Part shown: positions 29,713-41,200 of the stretch, in pieces
Layout of the letters: each line of letters begins with the position of its first letter
Numbering within the stretch: the first letter of the stretch is position 1
Source of the DNA: Xylophilus rhododendri
Lineage (GTDB): Bacteria > Pseudomonadota > Gammaproteobacteria > Burkholderiales > Burkholderiaceae_C
Reading direction: 5' to 3'
Assembly (NCBI RefSeq): GCF_009906855.1
Contig: NZ_CP047650.1
Span: 3,348,001 to 3,412,000 of the forward strand
DNA length: 64,000 bases
Made by a program: the position numbers and the translations under genes
Notes under the pieces: model-generated
Seen by the model: only the letters and a program-made list of their open reading frames with translations
Told to the model about the DNA's origin: nothing
The model's database searches: none

Positions 29713-30147
29713 TTGCCCACCACCGCCGCCACTGCCGCTGCCCCCACCTACGCCATCGGCGACCTGGCGCGCGAGTTCGACCTGACCACCCGCGCCATCC
29801 GCTTCTACGAGGACATCGGCCTGCTGCAGCCGCAGCGCCAGGGCACCGGCGGCCGGGTGCGGGTGTACAGCGCGCGCGACCGGGCCCGGCTGATGCTCAC
29901 CCTGCGTGCCAAGCGCCTGGGCCTGAGCCTGGGCGAAGCCCGCGAGCTGCTCGACATGTACGACGGCCCGCAGGACACCGTGCCGCAGCTGCGCCGCCTG
30001 ATCGAGCTGCTGGCCGCGCACCGCGCGCAGCTGGAGGGCCGGCTGGCCGAGCTGCAGGCCAATATCGACGAGGTCAAGGCGCGCGAGCGCAAGGCAAAGG
30101 CCCAGCTCTCGCGGGCCCAACGCAACCCCTCTAACATCGAGACATGA
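29713..30147 (+). CDS. MerR-family regulator, LiuR-like
   Basis: This 144-residue MerR regulator has the N-terminal winged helix-turn-helix YAIGDLAREFDLTTRAIRFYEDIGLLQP and a dimerisation coiled coil (PQLRRLIELLAAHRAQLEGRLAELQANI). There is no metal-binding Cys cluster, and the size and motifs fit LiuR, the regulator of leucine and isovalerate catabolism. The start shown is a TTG at 29713, chosen because no ATG precedes the HTH; it is uncertain. The stop overlaps the carbonic anhydrase start (ATGA at 30144). The liu genes themselves are at 62-64 kb, about 32 kb away. Confidence 0.8.
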   Translation: MPTTAATAAAPTYAIGDLAREFDLTTRAIRFYEDIGLLQPQRQGTGGRVRVYSARDRARLMLTLRAKRLGLSLGEARELLDMYDGPQDTVPQLRRLIELLAAHRAQLEGRLAELQANIDEVKARERKAKAQLSRAQRNPSNIET

Positions 30148-30827
30148 CTGAATCGACCAATTCCCCCGCACCTTCCATCGACGACCTGTTCAGCCACAAC
30201 CGTGCCTGGGCCGCCCAGATGGAGCGCGACCGGCCCGGTTTCTTCACCGGCCTGGTCAAGCAGCAGACCCCCAAATACATGTGGATCGGCTGCTCCGACA
30301 GCCGCGTGCCGGCCAACCAGATCACCGGCCTGGAGCCGGGCGAGGTCTTCGTGCACCGCAACGTGGCCAACATCGTGGTGCATTCGGACCTGAACGCACT
30401 CTCGGCCATCCAGTTCGCGGTGGAGCGCCTGAAGGTCGAGCACATCATGGTGGTCGGCCACTACGGCTGCTCCGGCGTGCAGGCGGCGCTCGAAGGCGCG
30501 CGCATCGGCCTGGCCGACAACTGGCTGCAGCACATCAAGAGCACCCGCGACCGCCACCGCACCCTGATCGAAGGCCTGCCCGAGGGCCAGCGTGCCGATG
30601 CCCTGTGCGACCTCAACGTGATCGAGCAGGTGGTCAATGTCTGCGTCAGCACGGTGATGCTCGATGCCTGGGCGCGCGGCCAGAAGGTGGCCGTGCACGG
30701 CTGGGCCTTCGGCGTGCACGACGGGCTGCTGCAGGACCTGGGGCTGCGGGTGTCGGGCGGCGATTCGCTCGACGGCCTGTACCTGGCAGCCCTGGAGCGC
30801 ATCGCGCTCAAGCGTCGCGCCGGCTGA
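30144..30827 (+). CDS. can: Beta-class carbonic anhydrase
   Basis: This 227-residue cytoplasmic beta-carbonic anhydrase interconverts CO2 and bicarbonate. Zinc ligands are the Cys and Asp of WIGCSDSRVPANQI and the His and Cys of VVGHYGCSGVQAAL. HRNVANIVVHSDLNALSAIQFAV is the classical conserved segment. The ATG overlaps the MerR stop, so it is probably co-transcribed with the regulator. Bicarbonate supply would serve the biotin carboxylases of leucine breakdown, which gives the link some logic. Confidence 0.95.
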   Translation: MTESTNSPAPSIDDLFSHNRAWAAQMERDRPGFFTGLVKQQTPKYMWIGCSDSRVPANQITGLEPGEVFVHRNVANIVVHSDLNALSAIQFAVERLKVEHIMVVGHYGCSGVQAALEGARIGLADNWLQHIKSTRDRHRTLIEGLPEGQRADALCDLNVIEQVVNVCVSTVMLDAWARGQKVAVHGWAFGVHDGLLQDLGLRVSGGDSLDGLYLAALERIALKRRAG

Positions 30828-30864
30828 ACGCCAGCCACCCTCAAAACATAAACGGAGACAAGAC

Positions 30865-32049
30865 ATGCAGGACCCCATCGTCATCGTAGGCGCCGCCCGC
30901 ACCCCCATGGGCGGCTTCCAGGGCGACTTCGCCAGCCTCGCCGCGCACGACCTGGGCGGCGTGGCCATCGCCGCCGCCATGGAGCGCGCCGGCATCGCGC
31001 CGGATACCGTCGGCGAAGTGCTCTTCGGCAACTGCCTGATGGCCGGTCAGGGCCAGGCGCCGGCGCGGCAGGCCGCCTTCAAGGGCGGTCTGCCGCAGAG
31101 CGCGGGCGCGGTCACGCTCAGCAAGATGTGCGGCTCCGGCATGAAGGCGGCCATGTTCGCCCACGACATGCTGCTGGCCGGCAGCCACGAGGTGATCGTG
31201 GCCGGCGGCATGGAGAGCATGACCAACGCCCCCCACCTGCTGCCCAAGGGCCGCAGCGGCATCCGCATCGGCCACGGCCAGATCTTCGACCACATGATGC
31301 TCGACGGCCTGGAGGACGCCTACCAGGCCGGCCGTTCCATGGGCACCTTCGGCGAGGAGTGCGCCGCCCACTACAGCTTCAGCCGCGAGGCGCAGGACCA
31401 CTTCGCCACCACCAGCGTGCAGCGCGCCCATGCGGCCACGCTGGAAGGCCGCTTCGCCGCCGAGATCGCGCCGGTCACCGTCAAGGGCCGCAACGGCGAC
31501 ACGGTGGTCTCCATCGACGAAGGCCCGGGCAAGATCAAGCTCGACAAGATCCCGCAGCTCAAGCCCGCCTTCAAGAAGGACGGCACCATCACCGCCGCTT
31601 CCAGCTCCTCGATCAACGACGGCGCCGCGGCGCTGGTGATGATGCGGGCCTCGACGGCCGAGCGCCTGGGCGCCAGGCCCATCGCCCGCATCGTCTCGCA
31701 CGCCATGCATGCGCAGGCGCCGGAGTGGTTCACCACCGCGCCGGTGGGCGCCACGCAGAAGGCGCTGGCCAAGGCCGGCTGGGGTGTGTCGGACGTGGAC
31801 CTGTGGGAGGTCAACGAAGCCTTCGCCGTGGTGCCGATGGCGCTGATGCGCGAGCTGGAGCTGAACCACGACATCGTCAACGTCAACGGCGGCGCCTGCG
31901 CGCTGGGCCATCCGATCGGCGCCTCGGGCGCACGCATCCTGGTGACGCTGCTGCATGCGCTGAAGGCGCGCGGCGGACGGCGCGGGCTGGCTACGCTGTG
32001 CATCGGCGGGGGCGAGGCCACGGCGATGGCGGTCGAGCTGATGGGCTGA
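30865..32049 (+). CDS. Acetyl-CoA C-acetyltransferase (thiolase)
   Basis: This 394-residue thiolase condenses or cleaves acetoacetyl-CoA-type substrates in the cytoplasm. The acyl-enzyme Cys lies in LSKMCGSGMKAAMF, the loop NGGACALGHPIGASGARI carries the catalytic His, and the late CIGGGEATAMAVE has the second Cys. The ATG at 30865 follows GGAG (30853-30856) and gives the standard MQDPIVIVGAARTPMG start; a longer in-frame upstream reading is not family-like. It is 37 bp after the carbonic anhydrase gene. Liu/leucine-degradation clusters often include such a thiolase for the acetoacetyl-CoA end product. Confidence 0.94.
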   Translation: MQDPIVIVGAARTPMGGFQGDFASLAAHDLGGVAIAAAMERAGIAPDTVGEVLFGNCLMAGQGQAPARQAAFKGGLPQSAGAVTLSKMCGSGMKAAMFAHDMLLAGSHEVIVAGGMESMTNAPHLLPKGRSGIRIGHGQIFDHMMLDGLEDAYQAGRSMGTFGEECAAHYSFSREAQDHFATTSVQRAHAATLEGRFAAEIAPVTVKGRNGDTVVSIDEGPGKIKLDKIPQLKPAFKKDGTITAASSSSINDGAAALVMMRASTAERLGARPIARIVSHAMHAQAPEWFTTAPVGATQKALAKAGWGVSDVDLWEVNEAFAVVPMALMRELELNHDIVNVNGGACALGHPIGASGARILVTLLHALKARGGRRGLATLCIGGGEATAMAVELMG

Positions 32050-32231
32050 TGGGCTGATGGGCCGAGGCCCTGGCGCTAAAGCATCACTAGCCTGACGGCA
32101 AGCCCACCACGGGCAGGAGATGTGGTTCTTTCGGGTAACCAACTTTCGCAAAGGCAAGTTGCGTAATTTGTGAGCGTCCGCTGACTTTCGGCGGATATGG
32201 TGCGCGGTTTTGTCCCAGGGCAGAACCCGCC

Positions 32232-35200
32232 ATGAACCGCCAGTCCTTCCGTATCGTCTTCAACCGCGCCCGCGGCCAGCTGATGGCCGTGCAGGAAAGC
32301 GCGGCTTGCACCCGCAAATCCGCCGGCGGCGAGGGTTGCCGCTCCCGCCGCCGCTCCGTGGCCGGCGGCCTGTTCCTGGCCCTGCTCACCTGGGGTCCGA
32401 TCCACGCCCAGATCGTCGCCGACCCCGGCGCCCCGGGCGGCCAGCGGCCCACGGTGCTCAACACCGCCAGCGGCATTCCCCAGGTCAACATCCAGACGCC
32501 GTCTGCCGCCGGCGTCAGCCGCAACACCTACGGCCAGTTCGACGTGAACCGGCCCGGCGCCATCCTCAACAACAGCCGGGTCGGCACGCAAACCCAGATC
32601 GGCGGCTGGGTCCAGGGCAACCCCTGGCTGGCCGGCGGCAGCGCCCGGGTCATCCTCAACGAGGTCAATTCCAGCAATCCGAGCTACCTGCGCGGCCCGG
32701 TCGAGGTGGCCGGGCAGCGCGCCGAGGTCATCGTGGCCAACCCGGCCGGCATCCAGGTCGACGGCGCGGGTTTCATCAACGCCAGCCGGGTCACGCTCAC
32801 CACCGGCACGCCGGTGATGAACGGCGGCAATCTCGAATCCTTCCGGGTCCGCCAGGGCACGGTGCAGATCGAAGGCCTGGGCCTGGACACCCGCACGGCG
32901 GACTACACCACCATCCTCAGCCGCGCGATGGAGGTCAACGCCGGCATCTGGGCGCAGAACCTGAAGGTGGCCGCCGGCGCGCACGACGCATCGGCCGACG
33001 GCAGCACCGTCACGCCGGCCGCCGGCACCGGCGAGCGCCCGCGCTTCGCCCTGGACGTGGCGGCCATCGGCGGCATGTACGCCGGCCACATCTGGCTGAT
33101 CGGCACCGAGGCCGGGCTGGGCGTCAACAGCCGCGGCACCATCGCCGCGGACGGCCCGCTGATCGTGACGGCCGACGGCCAGCTCATCAACACCGGCACG
33201 CTGCGCTCGGGCGCCGACGCCGACATCGCCGCCCGCACGCTCGCCAACGCCGGCACCATCGCCGCCGCCGGCAGCCTGCGCACCAGCACCGAAGGCACGC
33301 TGGACAACCGCGGCGGCACCATGGAAGCCGCGCAGCTGCGCCTGGCCAGCAGCCAGGGCGATATCGACAACCGCGGCGGCACCCTGCGCCAGACCGGCCC
33401 GGCCGGCCTCTCGCTGGCGGCGCCGGTGCTGAGCAACACGGCCGGCGGTTTCATCGGCTACGAGCCGGTGGCCGCAGCCGCAGCAGTGTCCCCATCCGCC
33501 GCCGCCGGCGGCGCGACCGCCTCGCCCGCCGTGGCCGCGGGCGATGCGCCCGATGCCTCCACCAACCCGGCCGCCGCCGCTTCGTCCGGCGGCTCTGCCC
33601 CGCTGCCGGCCGGCAGCATCGCCGCCGCCACGGTCCTGCGCAACGACGGCGGCCACATCTACGCCGGCAGCCCCGTCACGCTGGCGACACCTTCGGTCGA
33701 CAACAGCGGCGGCACCCTGCAGGCGCAGTCCCTCGCCGTCAGCGGTGCGGAATTCCGCAACGTCGGCGGCACCCTGGTGCTGAGCCAGGGTTTCCGGGCC
33801 GATGTCGGCCAGTTCGACAACAGCGGCGGTACCGTGCGCGCCGGCTCGCTGGCCATCGCTTCGGCGGGCGACATCCTCAACCGTGGCGGCGTCCTGCTGG
33901 CGCAGGACGGCGCGGCCGACCTGCAGGCAGGCCGCGCGCTGGACAACACCGAGGGCCGCATCGCCGCCCAGGGCGCGCTGGCCCTGCGCAGCGCCGCGGC
34001 CACCACCAACACCGACGGCATGCTGGCCGCCGGCGCCGCACTCAGCCTGACGGCCGGCAGTGTCTCCAACACCGGCGGCACCATCGCCTCCACGCAAGAC
34101 TCGGCCAGCGTGAGCGCCGCCACGGTGCTGGACAACCGCACGGGCCGCATCGAGGCAGCCCGGGACCTCACCCTGCAGGCCACCAACCTGCACAACGGCG
34201 GCGTGCTGCGTGCCGACCACGACCTGCGCGCCGATGTCTCGGCCGCGTTCACCGACGACAGCCCGGGCAGCGTCAGCGCTGCCGGCAATCTGGACATCGC
34301 GGCCGCCAGCATCGCCACCGCCGGCACGCTGGCGGCCGGCGCCTTGGCCGACGGCAGCCTCGCCACCAGCGGCGAGCTTCGCGTGAAAGCCGCCGGCGCC
34401 ATCGCCGCCACCGGCCGCAACCTGGCCGGCGGCAGCCTGCAGGTGGAAGGCGCCAGCCTCGACCTCTCGGGCAGCGTCACCGCCGCCCAGGCCATCGCGG
34501 CGCGCGCCACGCAAGGCGGCATCGACACCCGCCAGGCCGAAGTCGTCGCGGCCGGCACCCTGGCCCTGGAGGCCGAGGCGGAACTGCGCAACCAGGGCGG
34601 AACCCTGGCCGGCGGCCAGCTGCGGATCGCCGCCGGCGATTACCAGGGCGCGGGCGGCGCCGTGCTCGCGCAGGGAACACTGCAGGCCCAGGTACGCGGC
34701 GCCTTCGACAACGACCACGGCAGCATCGCGGCCGGCGGGCTGGATGTGGCCGCCGGCAGCCTCTCCAACCGCCAGGGCCGCATCGTGGAGAGCGCGCCGG
34801 AAGGCTCGCCCGCCGGCACCGCGGGCGCCATCCGCAGCGCGGCCGGCCTGGACAACCATGGCGGGCTGATCGCCGTCCAGTCGGAGCACTTCACCCTGCA
34901 GGCCGGCGGCGCGCTCGACAACAGCGAAGGCGTGATCCGCCACGCGAGCGCCGATCCGGCGGCGGTGCTGGCCTTGTCCGCATCGGCGCTCGACGGCAGC
35001 AGCGGCCAGATCCTGGCCGACGGCGCCCTCCATGCCCAGGTGGCCGGCGCCTGGACGCAGGACGGCGGCCTGAGCAGCGCCGCCGCCCTGCAGCTGGAGG
35101 CGGGGCAACTCTCCAACCGCGCCGGCCAGCTGCAGCAGACCGGCCAGGGCGATGCCCGCATCGCCGTCGCTGGCAGCCTGGACAACCGCCAGGGCGCCAT

Positions 35201-38200
35201 CGCCAGCAACGGCCGGCTCGACCTATCCGCCGCCAGCCTGCTCAACGGCGCGGGCCGCGTCCAGACCGCCGCCGGCGCCGACCTGGCATTGAACGCCGCA
35301 GGCGCCGTGGACAACCGGGACGGCGGCCTCATCGCCGCCGGCGGCCAGGGCCGCCTGAGCGCGCAGAGCCTGGACAACCGCGGCGGCGCGCTCACCGCGC
35401 AGGGCGCATTGGCCGCCGACATCGCCGGCCTGCTCGACAACCGTGAGGGCCTCGTCGCCGCCAACGGCGATACCCGCCTCGCCGCCGGCACCCTCGTCAA
35501 CGACAGTGGCACCCTGGCCAGCGTGGAGTCAGGACTGCAGCTCGGCGCACGCCAGGCCGCCAGCAACCAGTCCGGCCGCCTGCAGGCCGCCGGCACACTC
35601 GCCTTTGCAGGAGCGGCACTGGACAACCGCCAGGGCCAGTTGATCGCCGGCAGCATCGATATCGACACCGGCGCGGCCATGCTGGACAACCGCGGCGGCA
35701 CCATCGCCACCACCGCGCCCGCAGGCGATCTGCGCATCGCCTCCGGCCCCCTGCAAAACGATGCCGGCCTCATCCAGTCCGCCGGCGACCTCGCCATCGA
35801 CACCCACGGCCAGGCCCTGTCCAACCGCGATGCCGCGGCCCATGCCAACCCGGACGCTCCGGGCGGCATCACCGCCGCCGGCCGGCTCGACCTGCAGGCC
35901 GGCCCGCTCGACAACAGCGCCGGCCTGGTCGCCGCCGCCGGCCCGCTGCACATCGCCCTGGCCGCCGGTGCCGACGGCACCGCCCTGCGCAACGCCGCCG
36001 GCCGCATCCTCGGCCAGTCCGGCATCACCCTCCAGACCGCCTCCGGCATCCTGGACAACCGCGTCGGCCAGATCCAGACCGCCGCCGACCTGTCGCTGGA
36101 CGCCCGCAACGGCAGCGTGGACAACAGCGCCGGCCTGCTGCGTGCCGGCGGCCGACTGGACATCGCCGCCGCCACCGTCGCCAACCGCACGAGCAAGGAG
36201 CAGGACCAGGGCATCGAAGCCCGCGACCTCGCCATCCGCACAACCGTTCTCGATAACACCCAGGGCGCCATCCGCAGTGAAAACGCCATCGACATCGCCG
36301 CCAGCCGCCTGCTCGACAACAGCGCCGGCCTGATCGTCGCGGGCGGGACCCTCACCATCGCCGACCCGCAAGCGGCTGCTGCGCCCGCTTCCGCCACCCT
36401 GCTGCTGCGCAACGGCGGCGGCCGGCTGCTCGCCGGCACCGACCTCGCCATCGCCGCCGCCACCATCGAAGCCAGCGGCCAGGCCCAGGCCGGCCGCGAC
36501 ATGCGTATCTCCACCACCCAGGACACGGTGCACGACGGCCAGTGGAGCGCCGCCCGCGACCTCGCCTGGACCACCCCCGCCGACCTGCTCAACCAGGGCC
36601 TGCTGCACGCCGGCCGCACGCTCGATGTGCAGGCCCGCAACCTCGGCAACGCCGCCGGCGCCGAACTGAGCGCCGAAGTCACCACCGCCCTGCACGCCGC
36701 CGGCACCCTGGCCAACCAGGGCCTGATCGACGGCAGTGCCACCCGCATCGACGTCGGCACCCTCGACAACACCGGCGCCGCACGCATCTACGGCGATGAC
36801 ATCAGCATCGCCGCCCAGCAGCTGCGCAACCTCGGCAGCTTCGGCGGCGCCGCTCCCACCATCGCCGCCCGCGAGCGCCTGGACATCGGCGCCGCCACCG
36901 TCCTCAACCAGGACGGCGCCCTGCTGCTGAGCCTGGGCGACACCGCCATCGGCGGCAGCCTCGACGCCAGCCGCCGCGCCGCCGGCAGCGCCGCCGACAT
37001 CACCAACGCCAGCGCCACCATCGAAGCCCTGGGCTCCATCGCCCTGAGCAGCGCCAGCGTGCAGAACCTCGACCTGCACCTGCAGACCGCCCGCCAGACG
37101 GTCTCCACCGGCCACGAGCAGACCCTCGTCCCCGATGGCCAGACCGAGCGCTTTCCCGCCAGCGAATTCGTGGAGATCGACGGCTACATCCATCACAAGC
37201 TGCATCCGGAACTCTATGGCACCGTGAAGACGCTGGAAGACGCCATCCGCCCGGCCGCCTGCGGCGACTGCACCGAAAACTTCATCTTCGAACCCGCAGA
37301 TTCCCGGCGCTTCGAAGAGCTCGGCGTCACCCCGCCGCCGAGCGGCATGGGGCCCCTGGACCAGAACGGCGAGATCAACAGCCCCTGGACCCAGCTGCAG
37401 GCCGCCATCGTCCGCCACAACGCCGTGGTCGCCGAGAACGACGCCTTGTCCGTCGGCTACTCCGGCTGGACCGTCTACGACACCGACAGCACGACCAGCC
37501 GCGACGTCCTCATCGCCAGTGCCCCGGCCCGCATCAGCGCCGGCGGCGACATCCGCATCGCCGGCGCGCTCACCAACCGCGACAGCCAGGTCATCGCCGG
37601 TGGCGCCATCACCACCGACCGCCCGCCGCAGAACCTGCAGACCACCGGCCAGCAGATTGAACACAGCGCGGGCACGGCCACGCACTGGCACCGCGTCACG
37701 CACACCTTCCAGGATGCCAACGCCCACACCGACGGCACGCAGCCCTACCAGCCGGCCGACACCGTCACCACCTATCCGCTCGCCACCGGGCTGGCGTACC
37801 AGCAGTACGCCACCGCCAGCGGTGCCGGCCATTCCGCGGGCAGCGCGCCCCAGCCGGTGGCGCCGGTTCCGGCCGATGTCGCCAGCGGCCGCGTGGCCGC
37901 GGTGGCCATGCTTGCGTCGCCGACGACAGCCAGCGTCGCGGCGTCGGCCGACCGGGGTGCCGACAGCGTCGACACCAAGCTCATCGACGACGCCTTCCAC
38001 ACCACGCAGCCAGCGCCGCCGCCCACGCCGGCCGCGCCCGCTCCTGCCCCCGCGCCGTCCGCCGCCGATGCGGCCTTCGTCCGTGTCGCCACCCCGCCGC
38101 GCACCCTGCCCAGCGCCAGCCTGTTCAGCATCGACCCGTCCAGCAGCGTCCCCACCCTCGTCCAGACCGATCCGCGCTTCACCGACCGCAACCAGTGGCT

Positions 38201-41200
38201 CAGCAGCGACTACATGCTCGCCGCCCTGGGCCAGGACCCGGCCCTGGCGCAGAAACGCCTGGGCCACGGCTTCTACGAACAGCAGCTTTTGCGCAAACAG
38301 GTCGCCCAGCTCACCGGCCGGCGCTTCCTCGGCGCCCTGATCGCCAATGCCGGCAACGCCACGCAGGTCCGCGCGGGCCAGGACCTGAACATCGGCATGG
38401 TCGCGGTCGGCGCCAGCGAAAGCGTGGCCTGGAACACGCAGAACCACCGCAGCGAGTCCGAGACGGCCGAGATCGGCTCCAGCATCGCCACCGTCAGCGG
38501 CATCACCTCGCTGCAGGCGGCGCAGGACATCAGCATCCGCCAGGGCCAGCTCGAAGGCGGCACCGGCCTGCTGGCCGTGCAGGCCGGCCGCGACATCGCC
38601 ATCGCTGGCAGCCAGGTCGTCGCCGACAGCGCCACCCAGCTGACCGCCGGCCGCGACATCGTCATCAGCGCCCAGACCCAGACCAGCAGCGAAACCCACG
38701 ACCGCGCGCAAACCAGGAGCGGCCTCATGGGCTCGGGCGGCATCGGCGTGACCGTGGGCCAGCGCGCCCAGAACGAATCCACCACCAGCACCGCCACCAC
38801 CGCAGCCGCCAGCACTGTCGGCAGCATCAACGGCAACATCGCGATCACTGCCGGCAACCAGTACCGCCAGATCGGCAGCGATGTGGTCGCGCCCACCGGC
38901 GACATCGCCATCCAGGCCCGCGACGTGCAGATCGTCGAGGCCCGCGAGACGACGCAAACCCACAGCGAACAGCACCTGCGCCAGAGCGGCCTGACCCTGG
39001 CCGTCACCAGCCCCGTCATCGCCGCGCTGCAGAGCGCCGCCGCCACCGTAGAGGCAGTCGGCCAGACGCAAAGCGGCCGCATGCAGGCGCTCGGCGCCGC
39101 CAGCGCCGCCATGCAGGCCGGCACTGCTGCACAGGGCCTCGCGGCGATGGGCAATGCCGCCAATCCCGCAGACGCCGCGAAGGCCGGCAACGTCGGCATC
39201 AGCCTGAGCCTCGGCTCCAGCCAGAGCGACAGCAGCACCGACCAAACCAGTGACAGCGCCCGGGGCAGCACGGTGCAGGGCCGCAACGTCGCCATCAGCG
39301 CCACCGGCGCCGGCCACGGCAGCAACATCCTGATCCGCGGCAGCGACGTCAGCGCCAGCAGCAACGTATCCCTCGACGCCGACAACCGCATAGACATCCT
39401 CGCCGCGCAGGACACCGCCAGCCAGCACAGCAAGAACAGCAGCAGCTCCGCCAGCGTCGGCATCGCCCTCCAGGCCGGCAGCAGCGGCTCCGGCATCGGC
39501 TTCAATGCGGCCGCCAGCATGGCCCGGGGCCATGCCGACGGCGAGGACGTGATCCAGTCCAACAGCCACATCAGCGCCGGCAACCGCGTGGACATCCACA
39601 GCGGCGGCGATACCAACATCATCGGCGGCGTCATCAGCGCCAACCAGGTCGCGGCCGACATCGGCGGCAAGCTCACCATCCAGAGCCTGCAGGACACCAG
39701 CCGCTACGAATCCAGGCAACAAAGCGCCGGCGCCAGCGTGATGGTCGGTGCAGGCGGCGGCGGCAGCGCCAGTTTCAGCAACAGCAACAGCAAGTCCAAC
39801 GCCGACTACGCCAGCGTCGCCGAGCAGAGCGGCATCCAGGCTGGTGCCGGCGGGTTCCAGGTCAACGTCAAGGGCAGCACCGATCTCGTCGGCGGCATCA
39901 TTGCCAGCACCCAGGCAGCCGTGGACTCCGGGGTCAACCGCTTCGACACGCAGAGCCTCACCACCAGCGACATCCAGAACCACGCCGACTACAACGCCAG
40001 CGGCTTCAGCCTCTCGGGCAGCTACAGCCCGGGCGGCACCGGCAAGGCCAGCGACGGCAGCAAGCAGGGCGCCACGCCCAACTCAGCCGGCGGCATCAAC
40101 GGCGCGGCCGCAGGCATCGGCAGCGCCAGCGGGCACGCCAGCAGCACGACCACCAGCGGGATCAGCGGTATTGCGGGCAACACCGAAGCACGCACGGGCG
40201 CCAGCAGCAACGGCCTCGTCAACAACTTCGATCCGGACAAGGTCGCCAAGGAGGTCGCGGCCCAGGTGCACATCACCAGCACCTTCGGCCAGCAAGCAGC
40301 CAAAGCCGTCGGTGACTATGCCGACGCCAAATACAAAGAACTCAAGGACACAGACCCTGCCGAGGCCGCCAAGTGGGCCGAGGGCGGTGCCTATCGAGTC
40401 GCCGCCCACGCGCTCGCCGCAGGCCTCACCGGTGGCATACAAGGGGCTATTGGGAGCGCCGCCAGTCAACTCGCCATCGACGCGGTTGCCCAGCAGATCG
40501 CTCAGACCGATCTACCCACCGGCGTCAAGAACGCCCTGGTCGCTGCGGCCGGCACCGCCATCGGAGCAGCAGCCGGCGGCGCAGCAGGCGCAGCCGGAGG
40601 CTTCAACGCCACCACCAACAACTACCTGACCACCGCCGACCTGGCGAAGCACGACCCGGTCAAGGAGCGTCAGGCTCGCAGCCTGGAGAACAACGCCGCG
40701 GCCGAAGACGCCTGCCTCACCGGCAACGCCACGACCTGCGGCGGGGCGCTGGCCAAGGTTGCGGCCGACATCACCGACTTGAAGGACTATCAGACGCAGT
40801 TGGAACTGCAGGCCCAGCAGACAAGCGATCCGGCTGCGGCGGCTCAGCTGAATGCCCAGATCAGCGAAGTCAACAGCCAGATTGAGTCGGCGAGGAACGT
40901 CGCCCGGGTGGGGCTCATGGCGCTGGATGGAGGGAACTTCGATCTTTCTACCCTCACGCCGGACGAGCGCATGGCGATTGGGTTTGCGCTCGATCCAGTA
41001 GAGGGCGTGGGAAGACGCACCGCTCTAGATCGGTCAAATTTTGAGATGGTGAACATTCTCAAAATAACATTAGACCCTAAGATTGCGGGCCAGATGGAAG
41101 CGCGTGGGTGGGATTTGATCGACATTCATGCCGAGATCGGTCGCGGTGCAGTCGGTACTACGATGGATAACCGTTCCGCCGCGAAAACAGCCGACGGACA

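Noticed and set aside
32130..32160. TTCGGG...TTCGC upstream of cdiA as a further PIP box
   Set aside because: The spacer is 10 nt instead of 15, so it does not match the pattern.
32232..39000. Repeated GGCACC-type DNA in cdiA as a CRISPR or satellite array
   Set aside because: The repetition follows the reading frame (about 20-residue beta-helix repeats) with variable spacing; there are no constant repeats with unique spacers.
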